A DNA stretch of 64,000 nt from Candidatus Megaera polyxenophila (GCA_037101405.1 AP017964.1:310001-374000); one strand, 5' to 3'; numbered from the stretch's first letter, positions 1 through 8,389 are shown. The notes: generated from the sequence alone by a model not told the origin. Numbers and translations are program-made.

Positions 1-370
1 TTTTTGTATTTTTTAACACTTCCTGAAGAAAATACTCAACTGAGCTTATCCCCCATAATACATTCATATGGATACGTCCTGCTCCTCCTGACAGATCGTA
101 CGCTATCTTAGCTTGGGATATAGCTGCTTTTATAGCATGATTAGTTAGCTCTATACTTCGTTCACTCCTAGTTTTTCCTCTAAAAATCAATGGTATAAAC
201 TTCCCCGTTTCATCATAATAATCTCCGTATACGCCGGAAAAAGTTCCCACCGCTCCGCTGGATGCCCAAGCTCCGGCACTTTGACCGTTACTAACTGAGA
301 TTCCTTTACCTCCCTCAATTAACGGTAATACTTGTTGGCCAGAAAGAGTTAATGGTTTTAACGTTTTCAT
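1..370 (-). CDS. nitronate monooxygenase-like flavoprotein, N-terminal part (runs off window)
   Basis: The minus-strand frame opens with ATG at 368-370 and stays open for about 123 codons to the window edge, so only the N-terminus is visible. It starts MKTLKPLTLSGQQVLPLIEGG, continues with SNGQSAGAWASSGAVGTFSG, and later has GRIHMNVLWG. This is the pattern of the nitronate monooxygenase / 2-nitropropane dioxygenase family: FMN-dependent TIM barrels that begin with a beta-strand, a glycine-rich loop and an 'AGAxAxxGAVGTxS' segment. The family oxidises alkyl nitronates or acts as enoyl reductases; the substrate cannot be told from this part. The gene diverges from nrdD, and the FNR box at 430-443 lies between them, so it could share oxygen-responsive control. 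Confidence 0.7.
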   Translation of the reverse strand, partial: MKTLKPLTLSGQQVLPLIEGGKGISVSNGQSAGAWASSGAVGTFSGVYGDYYDETGKFIPLIFRGKTRSERSIELTNHAIKAAISQAKIAYDLSGGAGRIHMNVLWGISSVEYFLQEVLKNTK

Positions 371-429
371 AAAAATAATTAATACAACTTAGTTATTAAT
401 AAAAATATAGGATTAGATTTATTTAATCT

Positions 430-443
430 TTGATCTAAATCAA
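430..443. promoter_or_regulatory. FNR box upstream of nrdD
   Basis: TTGATCTAAATCAA is a perfect match to the FNR/Anr consensus TTGAT-N4-ATCAA. It sits in the intergenic region between the divergent gene ending its start at 370 and nrdD at 532. Its centre (436.5) is the right distance from a candidate -10 hexamer at 466-471 for a class II activated promoter (site near -41.5). An Fnr-type regulator with the matching recognition-helix motif E-x-x-S-R is encoded at 3494-4231, so local anaerobic control of nrdDG is a reasonable inference. Confidence 0.75.
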
Positions 444-465
444 TTTTTTGTTTTTACATAGTTGC

Positions 466-471
466 TAAATT
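466..471 (+). promoter_or_regulatory. candidate -10 element of nrdD promoter
   Basis: TAAATT at this place would put a transcription start near 478, with the FNR box centred about 41 bases upstream, as in FNR-activated class II promoters. The hexamer alone is weak in such AT-rich DNA; its support is the spacing to the FNR box. The nrdD ribosome-binding site GAGG follows at about 522-525, just before the ATG at 532. Confidence 0.4.
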
Positions 472-531
472 GGTTCGGAATTTAATAGATGGGTATTCAA
501 TAGAATTTGAAAGTAATTTAATGAGGCCGTA

Positions 532-2702
532 ATGAATGTCTTTGATAATAAGAAAATAACCAAAGAATCTCTAATTAATCATTTACCGATTTCAATATAC
601 AATAGCTTACAGGAAGCATTTTATAGTGCTAAAACCAGGATACCCAAGAAGTTCTTTATTAGTTTAATTTCAAGCTTAAAAAAGCAAAAAGAAACAGAAA
701 ATAATATAACATTAATTTACCACAATTTAGTTAAAGCGAAGTTGTTTAAAGTTTTGGAATATTTTATTCATTTTCAAAACGAGCAAAATCTAATTAATAT
801 GACAGCAACGGATACTAAAATTAGCTGTAAGGAAACCATAGAAGAATATATCAATAAAGAAGATTGGAGAATCAAAGCTAATGCGAACGTAAGTTATTCT
901 AATGCGTCATTAATTAATCAAACGGCCGGAAAAATAATAGCAAATTTTTGGTTAGATAATGTTTATTCAGAAGAAGAAATGTTATCACATCGCATGGCAG
1001 ATATTCATATTCATGACCTTGACAGCCTTACGGGATATTGCGCTGGTTGGAGTTTAAGGGTTCTTTTAAATGAGGGATTTAATGGTGTTTTAGGTAGGGT
1101 TTCAAGTCGTCCGCCAAAGCATTTTAATGAAGCATTAGGTCAAATAGCAAATTTCTTAGGCGTTGTACAGTCTGAATGGGCAGGTGCCCAAGCGCTTAGT
1201 TCTTTTGATACTTATCTTGCCCCATATGTATTTAAAGATAATCTTAATTTTTATCAGGTAAAAAGGTTATTAAGGAAATTTATTTATGACTTAAATATGC
1301 CTACCCGATGGGGACAAAGCCCATTTACTAATATTACCTTGGATTTCAAGATTCCAAAAGACCTTCAGGAGCAAATTCCCTGCATTAATAACGAGCATTT
1401 GTTTGAAAACTTACAAGATGATAAAGAAGTATTAACAAGAGCCAATGCAAGAAATGTAAACTCTCTGAAGGACTTAACTTATAAAAACTTTCAGCCTGAA
1501 ATAGAAATTATAGATCAGGCTTTCTACGAAATAATGACGGAAGGGGATAGTAATAAACAGCCTTTTACGTTTCCTATACCTACAGTAAATATTACCGAAG
1601 ATTTTGATTGGGATTCGAAAGCCGCTAAAGCTCTGTTTGATAATACTGCTAAAATGGGTAGTTCTTATTTTCAGAATTTTATCGGCAGTCAATACGTTTT
1701 AGATGATAAAGGGAACAAAATTCCTAATCCGGAAGCTTATTCCCCTGACTCTGTAAGAAGTATGTGCTGTCGCCTTCAACTGGATTTAAGGGAATTAGTA
1801 AAACGTGGAAACGGATTATTTGGCTCAGCAGAAATGACAGGTTCAATCGGTGTAACCACCATTAATATGGCAAGACTAGGGTATAAGTTTAAAAAGGATA
1901 AAAAGGGACTTTTTGATCAATTAAAGTATTTAATGAATTTATGTAAATCCGTATTGGAAAAAAGACGTAAATTTGTTCAGGAAATGTACAATCGTGGATT
2001 ATATCCTTACACAGCTCGATACTTAAAAGATTTTAGAAACCATTTTAGTACTATAGGTGTTAATGGTATGAATGAGATGTTAATAAATTTCAGTGATAGC
2101 GCTTATGATATTGCTTCTGAGCAAGGTATAGAGTTGTGTTTAGAAATTCTGGAATTTATGCGTAAGGAACTAAAAAAATATCAAGAAGAAACCGGTAACC
2201 TCTACAACCTTGAAGCAACTCCCGCAGAAGGAGCTACTTACCGGTTTGCTAAAGAAGATAAAAAATACTTCCCTGATATTATCCAGTCCGGTTATTCCGA
2301 AAATATTTATTACACAAATAGTAGCCAACTTCCTGTTCATTTTACAGATGATCCATTTAAGGCTTTAGAAAAACAGGATAAATTACAATGTAAGTATACC
2401 GGCGGTACTGTTTTACATCTTTATACGAATGAAATTTTACGTCTCCTATTGCCTGTAAAAATTTTGTAAAAACTGTAATTGAGAATTATAAATTACCATA
2501 TATTACTGTTTCTCCCACTTTTTCTACATGTAACAAACACGGTTATCTCTCCGGTAATCAATTGGAATGTCCTTATTGCGGCCAGAAAGTCCTTACTTGG
2601 ACAAGGGTTATGGGATACTACCGCCCTGTAGATAGTTTTAATGTGGGCAAAAAAGGGGAACACGAACAAAGAGTCTATTTTAAGCAAAGCTTCTCTAATT
2701 AA
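532..2702 (+). pseudogene. nrdD: anaerobic ribonucleoside-triphosphate reductase NrdD, frameshifted near the C-terminus
   Basis: Class III ribonucleotide reductase, which makes dNTPs without oxygen using a glycyl radical. The first frame (532-2469, 645 residues) carries family landmarks such as SHRMADIHIHDLD, CAGWSL, PTRWGQSPFTN, PFTFPIPTVNIT and GLFGSAEMTGSIGVTTINMARLG. It then runs into an early stop. The frame one base back, from about 2435 to the TAA at 2700-2702, encodes the missing tail: NYKLPYITVSPTFSTC, the zinc-ribbon half CPYCG and the glycyl-radical loop RVMGYYRPVDSFNVGK, with the radical Gly at codon 2613-2615. One lost A in the run at 2431-2438 explains the break. The start has a GAGG ribosome-binding site and an FNR box upstream. 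Without the tail the enzyme could not carry the radical. The break could be true decay, a read error or recoding; the heptamer AAATTTT is not in the phase needed for classical -1 slippage. nrdG follows 22 bases later. Confidence 0.88.
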
Positions 2703-2724
2703 ATTCAGGAGATAACCCACATCA

Positions 2725-3462
2725 ATGCCAATAGAAACTACTTATTATAAAAAACCGCCGATTTATGATATTACCCCTTTTACGCTTCAAGATTTTCCAA
2801 ATCTTAGTGCATGTATTTTGTGGTTTATCGGATGTAATTTTCGATGCCTTTATTGTCATAATCCGGACATCGTTTTAACAAATAAAGGGAAGAAACATGT
2901 AAACGAAATATGGCACTTTCTCCAGAGTAGACAAAAACTATTAGAAGGAGTGGTAGTATCAGGAGGAGAATGTACTCTATATCCCGGGTTAAAATTATTC
3001 TTGGAAAAGGTTAGGTTTTTAAACTTTAAAATCAAATTAGATACTAACGGGACAAATCCAACTATGATAAAAAGTTTATGCGAGCAAAAGCTGATAGATT
3101 ATATAGCCCTAGATTATAAAGCTCCAGCAGGTAAATTTTTGCAAATAACAAAATGTAAAAATCAAAAAGCTGTTTTCCAAACCCTGGATTATTTATGTAG
3201 CAGTAATACACCTTTTGAGGTAAGAACTACTGTACATACAAGTATCTTAAATGAGGATGATATTAATCAAATAATAATTGACCTAGAGGCACGCAATTTC
3301 CTAGGTACTTATTATTTACAAAACTTTACTCAGTGTAAGACATTGTTTCCTTTGCCAGATCAAAAAAGGGAACTGGATTTTAATTTATTACACCAGCCTA
3401 GAGAATTTATTATAAAAGCTCGAGGATTTTTAGAGTCATCACCTAAATTGCCTTATAATTAA
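2725..3462 (+). CDS. nrdG: anaerobic ribonucleotide reductase activating protein (radical SAM)
   Basis: Radical SAM enzyme of 245 residues that cleaves S-adenosylmethionine and installs the glycyl radical on NrdD. The 4Fe-4S cysteines are visible as CX3CX2C in GCNFRCLYCHNP (about residues 36-47). A GGE-type SAM-binding motif follows in VVVSGGECTLYPGL, and then KLDTNGTNP, as in the NrdG2 type. The length suits the family. It lies 22 bases after the restored nrdD stop and is probably cotranscribed from the FNR-box promoter. A ribosome-binding site AGGAG lies at about 2707-2711, a little far from the ATG. The gene itself looks intact although its partner is frameshifted. Confidence 0.92.
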   Translation: MPIETTYYKKPPIYDITPFTLQDFPNLSACILWFIGCNFRCLYCHNPDIVLTNKGKKHVNEIWHFLQSRQKLLEGVVVSGGECTLYPGLKLFLEKVRFLNFKIKLDTNGTNPTMIKSLCEQKLIDYIALDYKAPAGKFLQITKCKNQKAVFQTLDYLCSSNTPFEVRTTVHTSILNEDDINQIIIDLEARNFLGTYYLQNFTQCKTLFPLPDQKRELDFNLLHQPREFIIKARGFLESSPKLPYN

Positions 3463-3493
3463 AATTTAACATTAATAAAGTTAATAATCCGAG

Positions 3494-4231
3494 CTACTGT
3501 AATAACGGGCATTCACTCTTATTATAACGAGGACAGCGAGGATATATACTAACATCACAAAAGCTACATAAAGACTTTATATTAGGCATTATTACCACGT
3601 CACTTTTTATTTGAAAACCCTTTTTCTTTAGATCATTCAATGCTCTAGAGAAAGTTTCAGCTTTCATCCCAAGATAAGATGCTATAATCCCCTTATTATA
3701 TGGCAACTGTAATACATTTGAGAGAGCATAATTATTAGAAAATAGATTTAAAAGAAACCAACCAACTCTCTCTTCTGCAGCTTTAAGCCGTATATTGCCG
3801 ATTTGAGAGGTAAGTGTTTCTAACTGCTTAGATAATAAATTTAATATATTTAGAGCAAAAAATTGGCAATTTTCTGCTAGTTTTTTAAGAGCTGCAACCG
3901 GAATACTTATTAAAGTAGTAGATGACATTGTTTGAATATTGACCTGGGACGGAGTATTAAGAATCATGGAAGATTCTATCAAAGTATTACCGGAGCTAAA
4001 CAGTTGAACAACAGATTCTTCCCCTTCAAAGGATATCTTTGACAGTTTTATCCACCCGTTTAAAATAAGGTAAAAAGCTGAAGGATAATCACCTTCAAGC
4101 AAAAGCACTGTACCTTTTTTATATTTTTTTACTTGGGCATTTTCTAATAGTAATTTCAGTTTCTCTTCTTGAACCCCAGCTAGAAAAGAAAAAGTCTTAA
4201 TAAGACTACATAACTTATTACCCTGGTACAT
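3494..4231 (-). CDS. Crp/Fnr-family regulator with a C-terminal cysteine cluster
   Basis: Transcription factor with an N-terminal cyclic-nucleotide-binding-type beta-roll (KKGTVLLLEGDYPSAFYLILNG) and a C-terminal winged helix (KGIIASYLGMKAETFSRALN). The recognition helix has E-T-F-S-R, matching the E-x-x-S-R motif of FNR that reads TTGAT half-sites; such a site lies at 430-443. The four N-terminal cysteines of E. coli FNR are absent. Instead four cysteines lie at the extreme C-terminus as C-X2-C-X7-C-X7-C (LCSFC...PRC...SEC). A metal or Fe-S sensor there is an inference. I chose the ATG at 4231 (245 residues, GGA-type ribosome-binding site, usual family length). The frame stays open upstream to a TTG at 4336, which would add 35 residues of no family match. 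It is convergent with nrdG. Confidence 0.87.
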   Translation of the reverse strand: MYQGNKLCSLIKTFSFLAGVQEEKLKLLLENAQVKKYKKGTVLLLEGDYPSAFYLILNGWIKLSKISFEGEESVVQLFSSGNTLIESSMILNTPSQVNIQTMSSTTLISIPVAALKKLAENCQFFALNILNLLSKQLETLTSQIGNIRLKAAEERVGWFLLNLFSNNYALSNVLQLPYNKGIIASYLGMKAETFSRALNDLKKKGFQIKSDVVIMPNIKSLCSFCDVSIYPRCPRYNKSECPLLQ

Positions 4232-4419
4232 TTTAATTTCCGACCAATTAGCTTGTTTTAATAAGCTTTTTTTAGTGCAACCCTTATCTGCCGTAATCTT
4301 ATTTATCAATAGTGAGCTCAAATTTTGTAATACCAAATGTAATTTTTTTTCATAATTTACAATAGCTAGATGTATACGTCAAGCTAGTTAGTCATTACTA
4401 TGACGAAACAGAGGGAGGC

Positions 4420-4490
4420 TAAGAGAAATTTTAGGTACAGTGGTTGGAAGCATAAATATTTATGCTTCCAACCTTATTACATTTCTCTTA
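4420..4490. repeat. nested palindrome (32-bp perfect core)
   Basis: Positions 4442-4473 are a perfect 32-base palindrome without a loop (arms of 16, beginning GGTTGGAAGC). It is enclosed by a second pair of 10-base inverted arms, TAAGAGAAAT at 4420-4429 and ATTTCTCTTA at 4481-4490. It lies in the spacer between the start of the Fnr-type gene and the decayed HAD gene. It could be a small palindromic mobile element, a bidirectional terminator or a protein-binding site. No T-run follows the core directly, so a simple terminator is less likely. Confidence 0.75.
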
Positions 4491-4574
4491 CTTATAATAA
4501 AATGTAGTAAATTTAAGCAGAATTACTGACTTTTAATAATTTTTTTAACAATCATATTATTCACAACTCAAGCT

Positions 4575-4985
4575 ATGGCATTAAATATAGGCGGTATTGA
4601 TATGGATAATAAAATAATTATTTGAGACAATGACGGTACGATAACCGGCTCTAAAGACCCGAGCGACGAAACCTCAAAGGCTAAAGTACTACTACCCAAT
4701 GTTAAGCAGATTATGGAAGTTGCAAAATTCAATTTTGTAGTTTCTGGTTTTAAATCCCCTGAGGGTAAGACGCAAAATTTTGATCCTGACCTTGTGGCGG
4801 AGAAATTTATAAGTCTGATGCAAAAGCTTCCAATTAGTGCTGCTGCTTTTTCGCCGGCTATTGGTGGTATAGCCTTTTTCGTGAGTTATTATTTTAATCT
4901 ACTTTGCACCCAGCCTGCAATCTTCTTTGCTGTTTTAGCTACATCGTCTTTGCTGGTATCAATGATCTTGATATTAGCCTTCTGA
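4575..4985 (+). pseudogene. HAD-superfamily hydrolase, broken
   Basis: The frame starting at ATG 4575 reads MALNIGGIDMDNKIII, then a TGA at 4623-4625, then DNDGTITGSKDP, which is the first HAD motif (DxDGT). Next come LLPNVKQIMEVAKFNFVVSG and FKSPEGKTQNFDPD. The TGA sits where a residue just before the catalytic Asp is expected (TGG to TGA is the simple change). After about 4880 the reading runs into the antisense 3' end of the neighbouring P-loop gene and the family match is lost. The part from 4713 could look like a separate small membrane protein, but it is the continuation of this frame. Probably dead. Confidence 0.7.
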
Positions 4986-5444
4986 GTCCAGGAACTAAGG
5001 TCATCCTAAAGCACTCCAGTTTAAAGCGCTCCAGGAATTCTCTTTTATGGCCTGTAGATGCCAATGCGGATCGAAAAGATGCATACGAAGCCATGCAGCC
5101 CAGCTTAGCATATTTTGATCAGCTCCATATGTACCTCGTTTCCTTAGACGCTTGATACGTTCTATGTCACTTACGTCCAAAAAGCAAAAATTGATCTTGC
5201 TAAGCTGCGTAGCAGACGGGCAGGCAAATATTTGGCCAAGTAGGCAGGCATCTTGGTTATCGCTTAACAGTTTCTGCAGCCATTTTTCAGTAGATTCTTG
5301 ACGCCATTTTGTATCAGCATCTTTTGGTACTCCAATCTCATCAAAATCATATACGGCAATCCTCTTGCCCCAAAGTTCTTTTAAATGAGGCATGATAGCT
5401 GTTTTACCACTACCACTTGCTCCAGCCATAAAATATAGATTCAT
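4889..5444 (-). pseudogene. P-loop NTPase / nucleoside-kinase-like protein, frameshifted
   Basis: The protein starts MNLYFMAGASGSGKTAIMPH, with the Walker A motif GASGSGKT right at the N-terminus, then RIAVYDFDEIGVP. This is the layout of small P-loop kinases. The frame stops at 5001 after NWSALG. Shifting one base near 5010 recovers DLSSWTQKANIKIIDTS and KKIAGWVQSRLK, ending at a TAA at 4889-4891. The gene is therefore about 185 codons with a frameshift in the last third. The ATG overlaps the stop of the upstream GNAT gene (ATGA), which suggests they were once a translationally coupled pair. The substrate is unknown. Confidence 0.7.
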
Positions 5445-5880
5445 AAAACTTTCCTCATTTTAAGATGCGGGATTGTGTCCTTATCGAAATAATCACCTTC
5501 AGAAGCGTAATTGTTTTTGAGATAAAGGTTAACAGCCGAATCTCCTACATGACAATAGATAGAATGAATCCTTTGTCTCTTGCATAAGATTCGCAGAATT
5601 CCATCATTTACGATCCTATACCAGAATCTTGCAGGCCTTTTTTTTCAACGACCCTCTGAATCTTATAGGTTTTACCTTCAGGAATCAGAACCGCAGTGCT
5701 AACGACTTCATCATCTTGAAATCCCTCAATTTGAACATGATCTTTTTCTGCTTCTAATTCTTCAGGCAAAAAAGTTAGTCCCAAAGGTTTACGCAAGATC
5801 TCCTCACGTAATTTTACAGCTTTCTTAAATTCAGGAGAGCTATGCTTAATGATTTTGAAGGCTATATTATTCAGGTTCAC
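5441..5880 (-). pseudogene. GNAT-like acetyltransferase, broken
   Basis: The first frame (to 5608) reads FKIIKHSSPEFKKAVKLREE, then KIQRVVEKKGLQDSGIGS and a TAA. In GNAT N-acetyltransferases the acetyl-CoA loop 'RRxxxxQGxGIGS' is followed by the rest of the fold. That rest is still present: after the TAA the same frame gives MMEFCESYARDKGF, and a further frame change gives SIYCHVGDSAVNLYLKNNYA and FDKDTIPHLKMRKVL, ending at TGA 5441-5443. At least one nonsense change and one frameshift are needed to explain it. The end overlaps the start of the P-loop gene. The acceptor substrate is unknown. Confidence 0.7.
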
Positions 5881-5898
5881 AAATTTCTTTAAATACTA

Positions 5899-6649
5899 TT
5901 ATATTGCTGCATTTTCAAGTTTTAGAATAAGATTCTCTGATTTATTTATTATATTATCAATATCAAAATTTTTTTGTTGAGTTATTGTATTAGAATAGCG
6001 CTGTAGCATAACTAGATTATAATGAATATAACATTCGTCAAGATAATCTCTAAGTTTTTCAGATTCATTTAAATCAGCGCATATAAATAGCCCCTTATTA
6101 CTAAAAGATATAAGTTTAGCAAGCTCTATTATTCCTTGATCAGCTGTTAATCCCCAGCTATCTATCTTACCAAAATAAGCATCAGATAACTTCTTGTTAT
6201 TGGACATTGCTATTACTTGTATAAAAATTAAATCATATGCAGCATTCAAAGATTGTTTCTTCATATCGCCACTTTTTATAAAATTTCTTATAATTTTTTT
6301 ATGAGTTTCAGAAAGCTTATTTGTATCCGCAAATGAGTATTTAGCTATTTCACATATTAATCCGTCTATAAAACTTAAATGCTCTTGTACTAAATCTAAA
6401 AATTTCTTAAACTTTTCCAAAGGCGATAAATGTGAATATTTATTTCTTACATATTGTATAAGAAATATTGAAGCCCAATCATGTAGTAAATAAAAGCTTT
6501 CTTGCTTTTGCAATGGTTGGTAATCCAAGGAATTATAGGCATCTACATATTTAGGAAGATATTGCTCAAGAAATATATTGAAAGCCATAATATTTTTCTC
6601 TTTTAGAGCGTCACATGACTCATAAAATGCTAAGCCTGGTGAGATATAG
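5899..6649 (-). pseudogene. C-terminal part of a gene split by an IS3-family insertion (hypothetical)
   Basis: An ATG at 6588 opens 229 residues (MAFNIFLEQYLPKYVDAYNS...). The frame is also open further upstream, with ISPGLAFYESCDALKEKN, right to the edge of the IS element at 6650. On the other side of the element (7918-8169) lies a same-strand N-terminal piece containing TTIFLDTNIISNI, which recalls the start of PIN-like nuclease domains. Reading across the empty site needs one extra small indel (an AT step in CTATATC) to restore VYTISPGLAFYE. I infer one gene broken by the IS. The function is otherwise unrecognised; the C-terminal part is helical-looking with no membrane segment. Confidence 0.55.
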
Positions 6650-6725
6650 TATAATGGTACCCAAAAACTGGACTGCTAAAAATGCAAAATGAGATATAAT
6701 TTCACAACAAGGGAATGGAAATTAT

Positions 6726-7025
6726 ATGTCTAAAAAAGCGAAGCAATATAGTGCGACGGAAAAAACAAAAATTGTTATAGAAGCAATAAAAGCTGAAATG
6801 ACAATAGCACAAATAAGCAGTAAGTACGGGGTTCATGCAACTCAAATACAAGCATGGAAAAAAAGAGGTATAGAAAATTTAGTTAGTGGTTTTCAAGTTA
6901 AGCCGGCAACAAAAGATCCAGACAATCAAGATTTGATAAAACAATTATATGAACAAATAGGACAGTTAAGCGTTGAGCGTGACTGGCTGAAAAAAAAATC
7001 TACATTGTTTGGACTTGGAAACTAG
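6726..7025 (+). CDS. IS3-family transposase OrfA, copy 1
   Basis: Protein of 99 residues. The N-terminal helix-turn-helix (KYGVHATQIQAWKKRGIENL) binds the element ends, and the C-terminal leucine-zipper-like coil has QLYEQIGQLSVERDWLKKK. It overlaps orfB by 17 bases. The run of nine A at 6990-6998 lies where the frame must change to make an OrfAB fusion transposase. The orfB frame is +1 relative to orfA, which fits transcript slippage on the A-run better than the usual -1 ribosomal shift. A purine-rich ribosome-binding site (AAGGGAATGG) precedes the ATG. Confidence 0.85.
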   Translation: MSKKAKQYSATEKTKIVIEAIKAEMTIAQISSKYGVHATQIQAWKKRGIENLVSGFQVKPATKDPDNQDLIKQLYEQIGQLSVERDWLKKKSTLFGLGN

Positions 7026-7851
7026 GAAAAGTATGATTGATAATAATTGTAGAAATCTAAGCATTGCTAGGCAATGCGATCTACTTTTAATTAATAAATC
7101 TACTTATTATTACAAGGCAAAAGGAATAACTACAAGAGACTTAGAAATAATGAAAGTAATTGATGAAATCTACACAGAGCATCCGTATTTCGGGGCCAGA
7201 AGAATGTCCAGGCATCTTGTACCGTTTGGAATTGTTATCGGTCGCAAAGCGGTAAGTCGTTATTACGGAATAATGGCAATAGAAGCCATTTATCCTAAAA
7301 TGAATTTAAGCAAGCGCAACCAAGCTCATAAGGTATATCCTTATCTTTTAAAAGGCGTTGAAATTACTAAGACAAATCAGGTATGGAGCACCGATATAAC
7401 TTATATTAGAATGGCACAAGGATTTGTATATCTAGTAGCCATTATTGATTGGTTTAGCCGTTATATTCTGAGCTGGAAGGTTTCAATTAGCTTAGAAAGT
7501 GATTTTTGCATCGACGCACTAGAAGAAGCCCTAGAAAAGCACGGTCAACCTGAGGTTTTTAATACCGATCAAGGTTCTCAATTTACGTCAAAAAATTTCA
7601 TCCACGAACTTGTTAAACGTGAAATCAAGATTAGCATGGACGGTAAAGGTAGGGCTTTAGATAATGTATTTATTGAAAGATTTTGGCGTTCATTAAAACA
7701 AGAAAAAATATATTTGATAATTTTAAATACTGTCAAGGAGGTAAAAAATGCTATAACAGATTACATAACTTTTTATAATAGTAAAAGGATGCACCAATCC
7801 TTGGAATATTTAACTCCAGAACAGGTGTATTTAACAAAAATTATTGGCTAA
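7009..7851 (+). CDS. IS3-family transposase OrfB (DDE integrase core), copy 1
   Basis: Catalytic part of the IS3 transposase, 280 residues. It has the helix-turn-helix_21-type lead (ARQCDLLLINKSTYYYK) and an rve integrase core. Its catalytic triad is visible in STDITYI (D), NTDQGSQFT (D) and DNVFIERFW (E). The frame is open from 6991, just after a TGA, so it is probably made as a fusion with OrfA rather than from the TTG at 7009. It appears intact. Confidence 0.87.
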   Translation: MDLETRKSMIDNNCRNLSIARQCDLLLINKSTYYYKAKGITTRDLEIMKVIDEIYTEHPYFGARRMSRHLVPFGIVIGRKAVSRYYGIMAIEAIYPKMNLSKRNQAHKVYPYLLKGVEITKTNQVWSTDITYIRMAQGFVYLVAIIDWFSRYILSWKVSISLESDFCIDALEEALEKHGQPEVFNTDQGSQFTSKNFIHELVKREIKISMDGKGRALDNVFIERFWRSLKQEKIYLIILNTVKEVKNAITDYITFYNSKRMHQSLEYLTPEQVYLTKIIG

Positions 7852-7917
7852 AATTATAACGCAAATTATATCTCATAATTTCTGATTTTTAGTCTAGACA
7901 AATTGGGCCACCTTATA

Positions 7918-8169
7918 GACATTTAAGAGCTTGCTAAAAATTTCTATTATTTGCTCTATTATAAAACAAACTCTGCTATCGAGAGATGGTTCTTTAAAAG
8001 TAAATTTTCTAATATTTGAAATAATATTTGTATCTAAAAATATTGTAGTCTCGATACCATTTTTAAAATTTTGAATGCATAATTCCGGAGTACATACGTT
8101 ATTGATTGTTTTAAAAGAATCATTGGAAAGGTCATGATTCATACGAAATAGCTGAAGCTTTGTTTCCAT
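7918..8169 (-). pseudogene. N-terminal part of the gene split by the IS3-family element
   Basis: The frame opens with ATG at 8169 (METKLQLFRMNHDLSND...) and contains TTIFLDTNIISNI, reminiscent of the first acidic motif of PIN-domain RNases. It then runs into the IS right end at about 7917, where the last residues (KVAQFV) come from the element. The remainder of the gene appears to be at 5899-6649. The PIN assignment is tentative because the other acidic motifs cannot be lined up safely. Confidence 0.45.
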
Positions 8170-8389
8170 AAAACACTTCTCTTAAATCGCTAAGAAGCGA
8201 TAAATAGATCTTAATGCGTAAAGAAATTACGTCTTGATTTGGTATATTAATCTATCAAAAATAAATCAAACAAATCTGGCGGGGAATATGGAACACGTTG
8301 CGAACCCTAAACCAACAGCATAGGCTTAAAATTATCAATATGAAAACATAACAAGAATGTACATAAAAGCTGGCTAAAAAACTGTTATC
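8170..8389. other. spacer with no recognised gene
   Basis: AT-rich spacer between the split gene and the decayed IS3-family copy. I see no open frame, no clear promoter and no repeat that I can support. Its right part may hold the eroded left end of the IS remnant. Confidence 0.5.

Larger units (their letters stand above)
6650..7917 (+). mobile_element. IS3-family element, type a, copy 1
   Basis: Insertion sequence with orfA and orfB. It is identical over its length, as far as I can read, to the copy at 11948-13215, which sets the limits. Imperfect terminal inverted repeats are visible: GGTACCCAAAAACTGG inside the left end and, read inverted, GGTGGCCCAATTTG from the right end. TATA flanks both ends (6650-6653 and 7914-7917), probably a 4-base target duplication or a preferred target. 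It interrupts the minus-strand gene whose parts are at 5899-6649 and 7918-8169. Confidence 0.85.

Noticed and set aside
2431-2438. Programmed -1 frameshift in nrdD
   Set aside because: AAATTTT looks like a slippery heptamer, but it is not in the phase required for simultaneous slippage, no NrdD recoding is known to me, and a one-base loss explains the data. Kept only as a minor option.
4713-4985. A separate small membrane protein of 90 residues
   Set aside because: It is in frame with the upstream HAD motif DNDGTITGSKDP after a TGA, and its hydrophobic end is the antisense of the P-loop gene tail.
4904-5155. Plus-strand open frame of 83 codons
   Set aside because: Antisense to the decayed P-loop gene and without any recognisable features.
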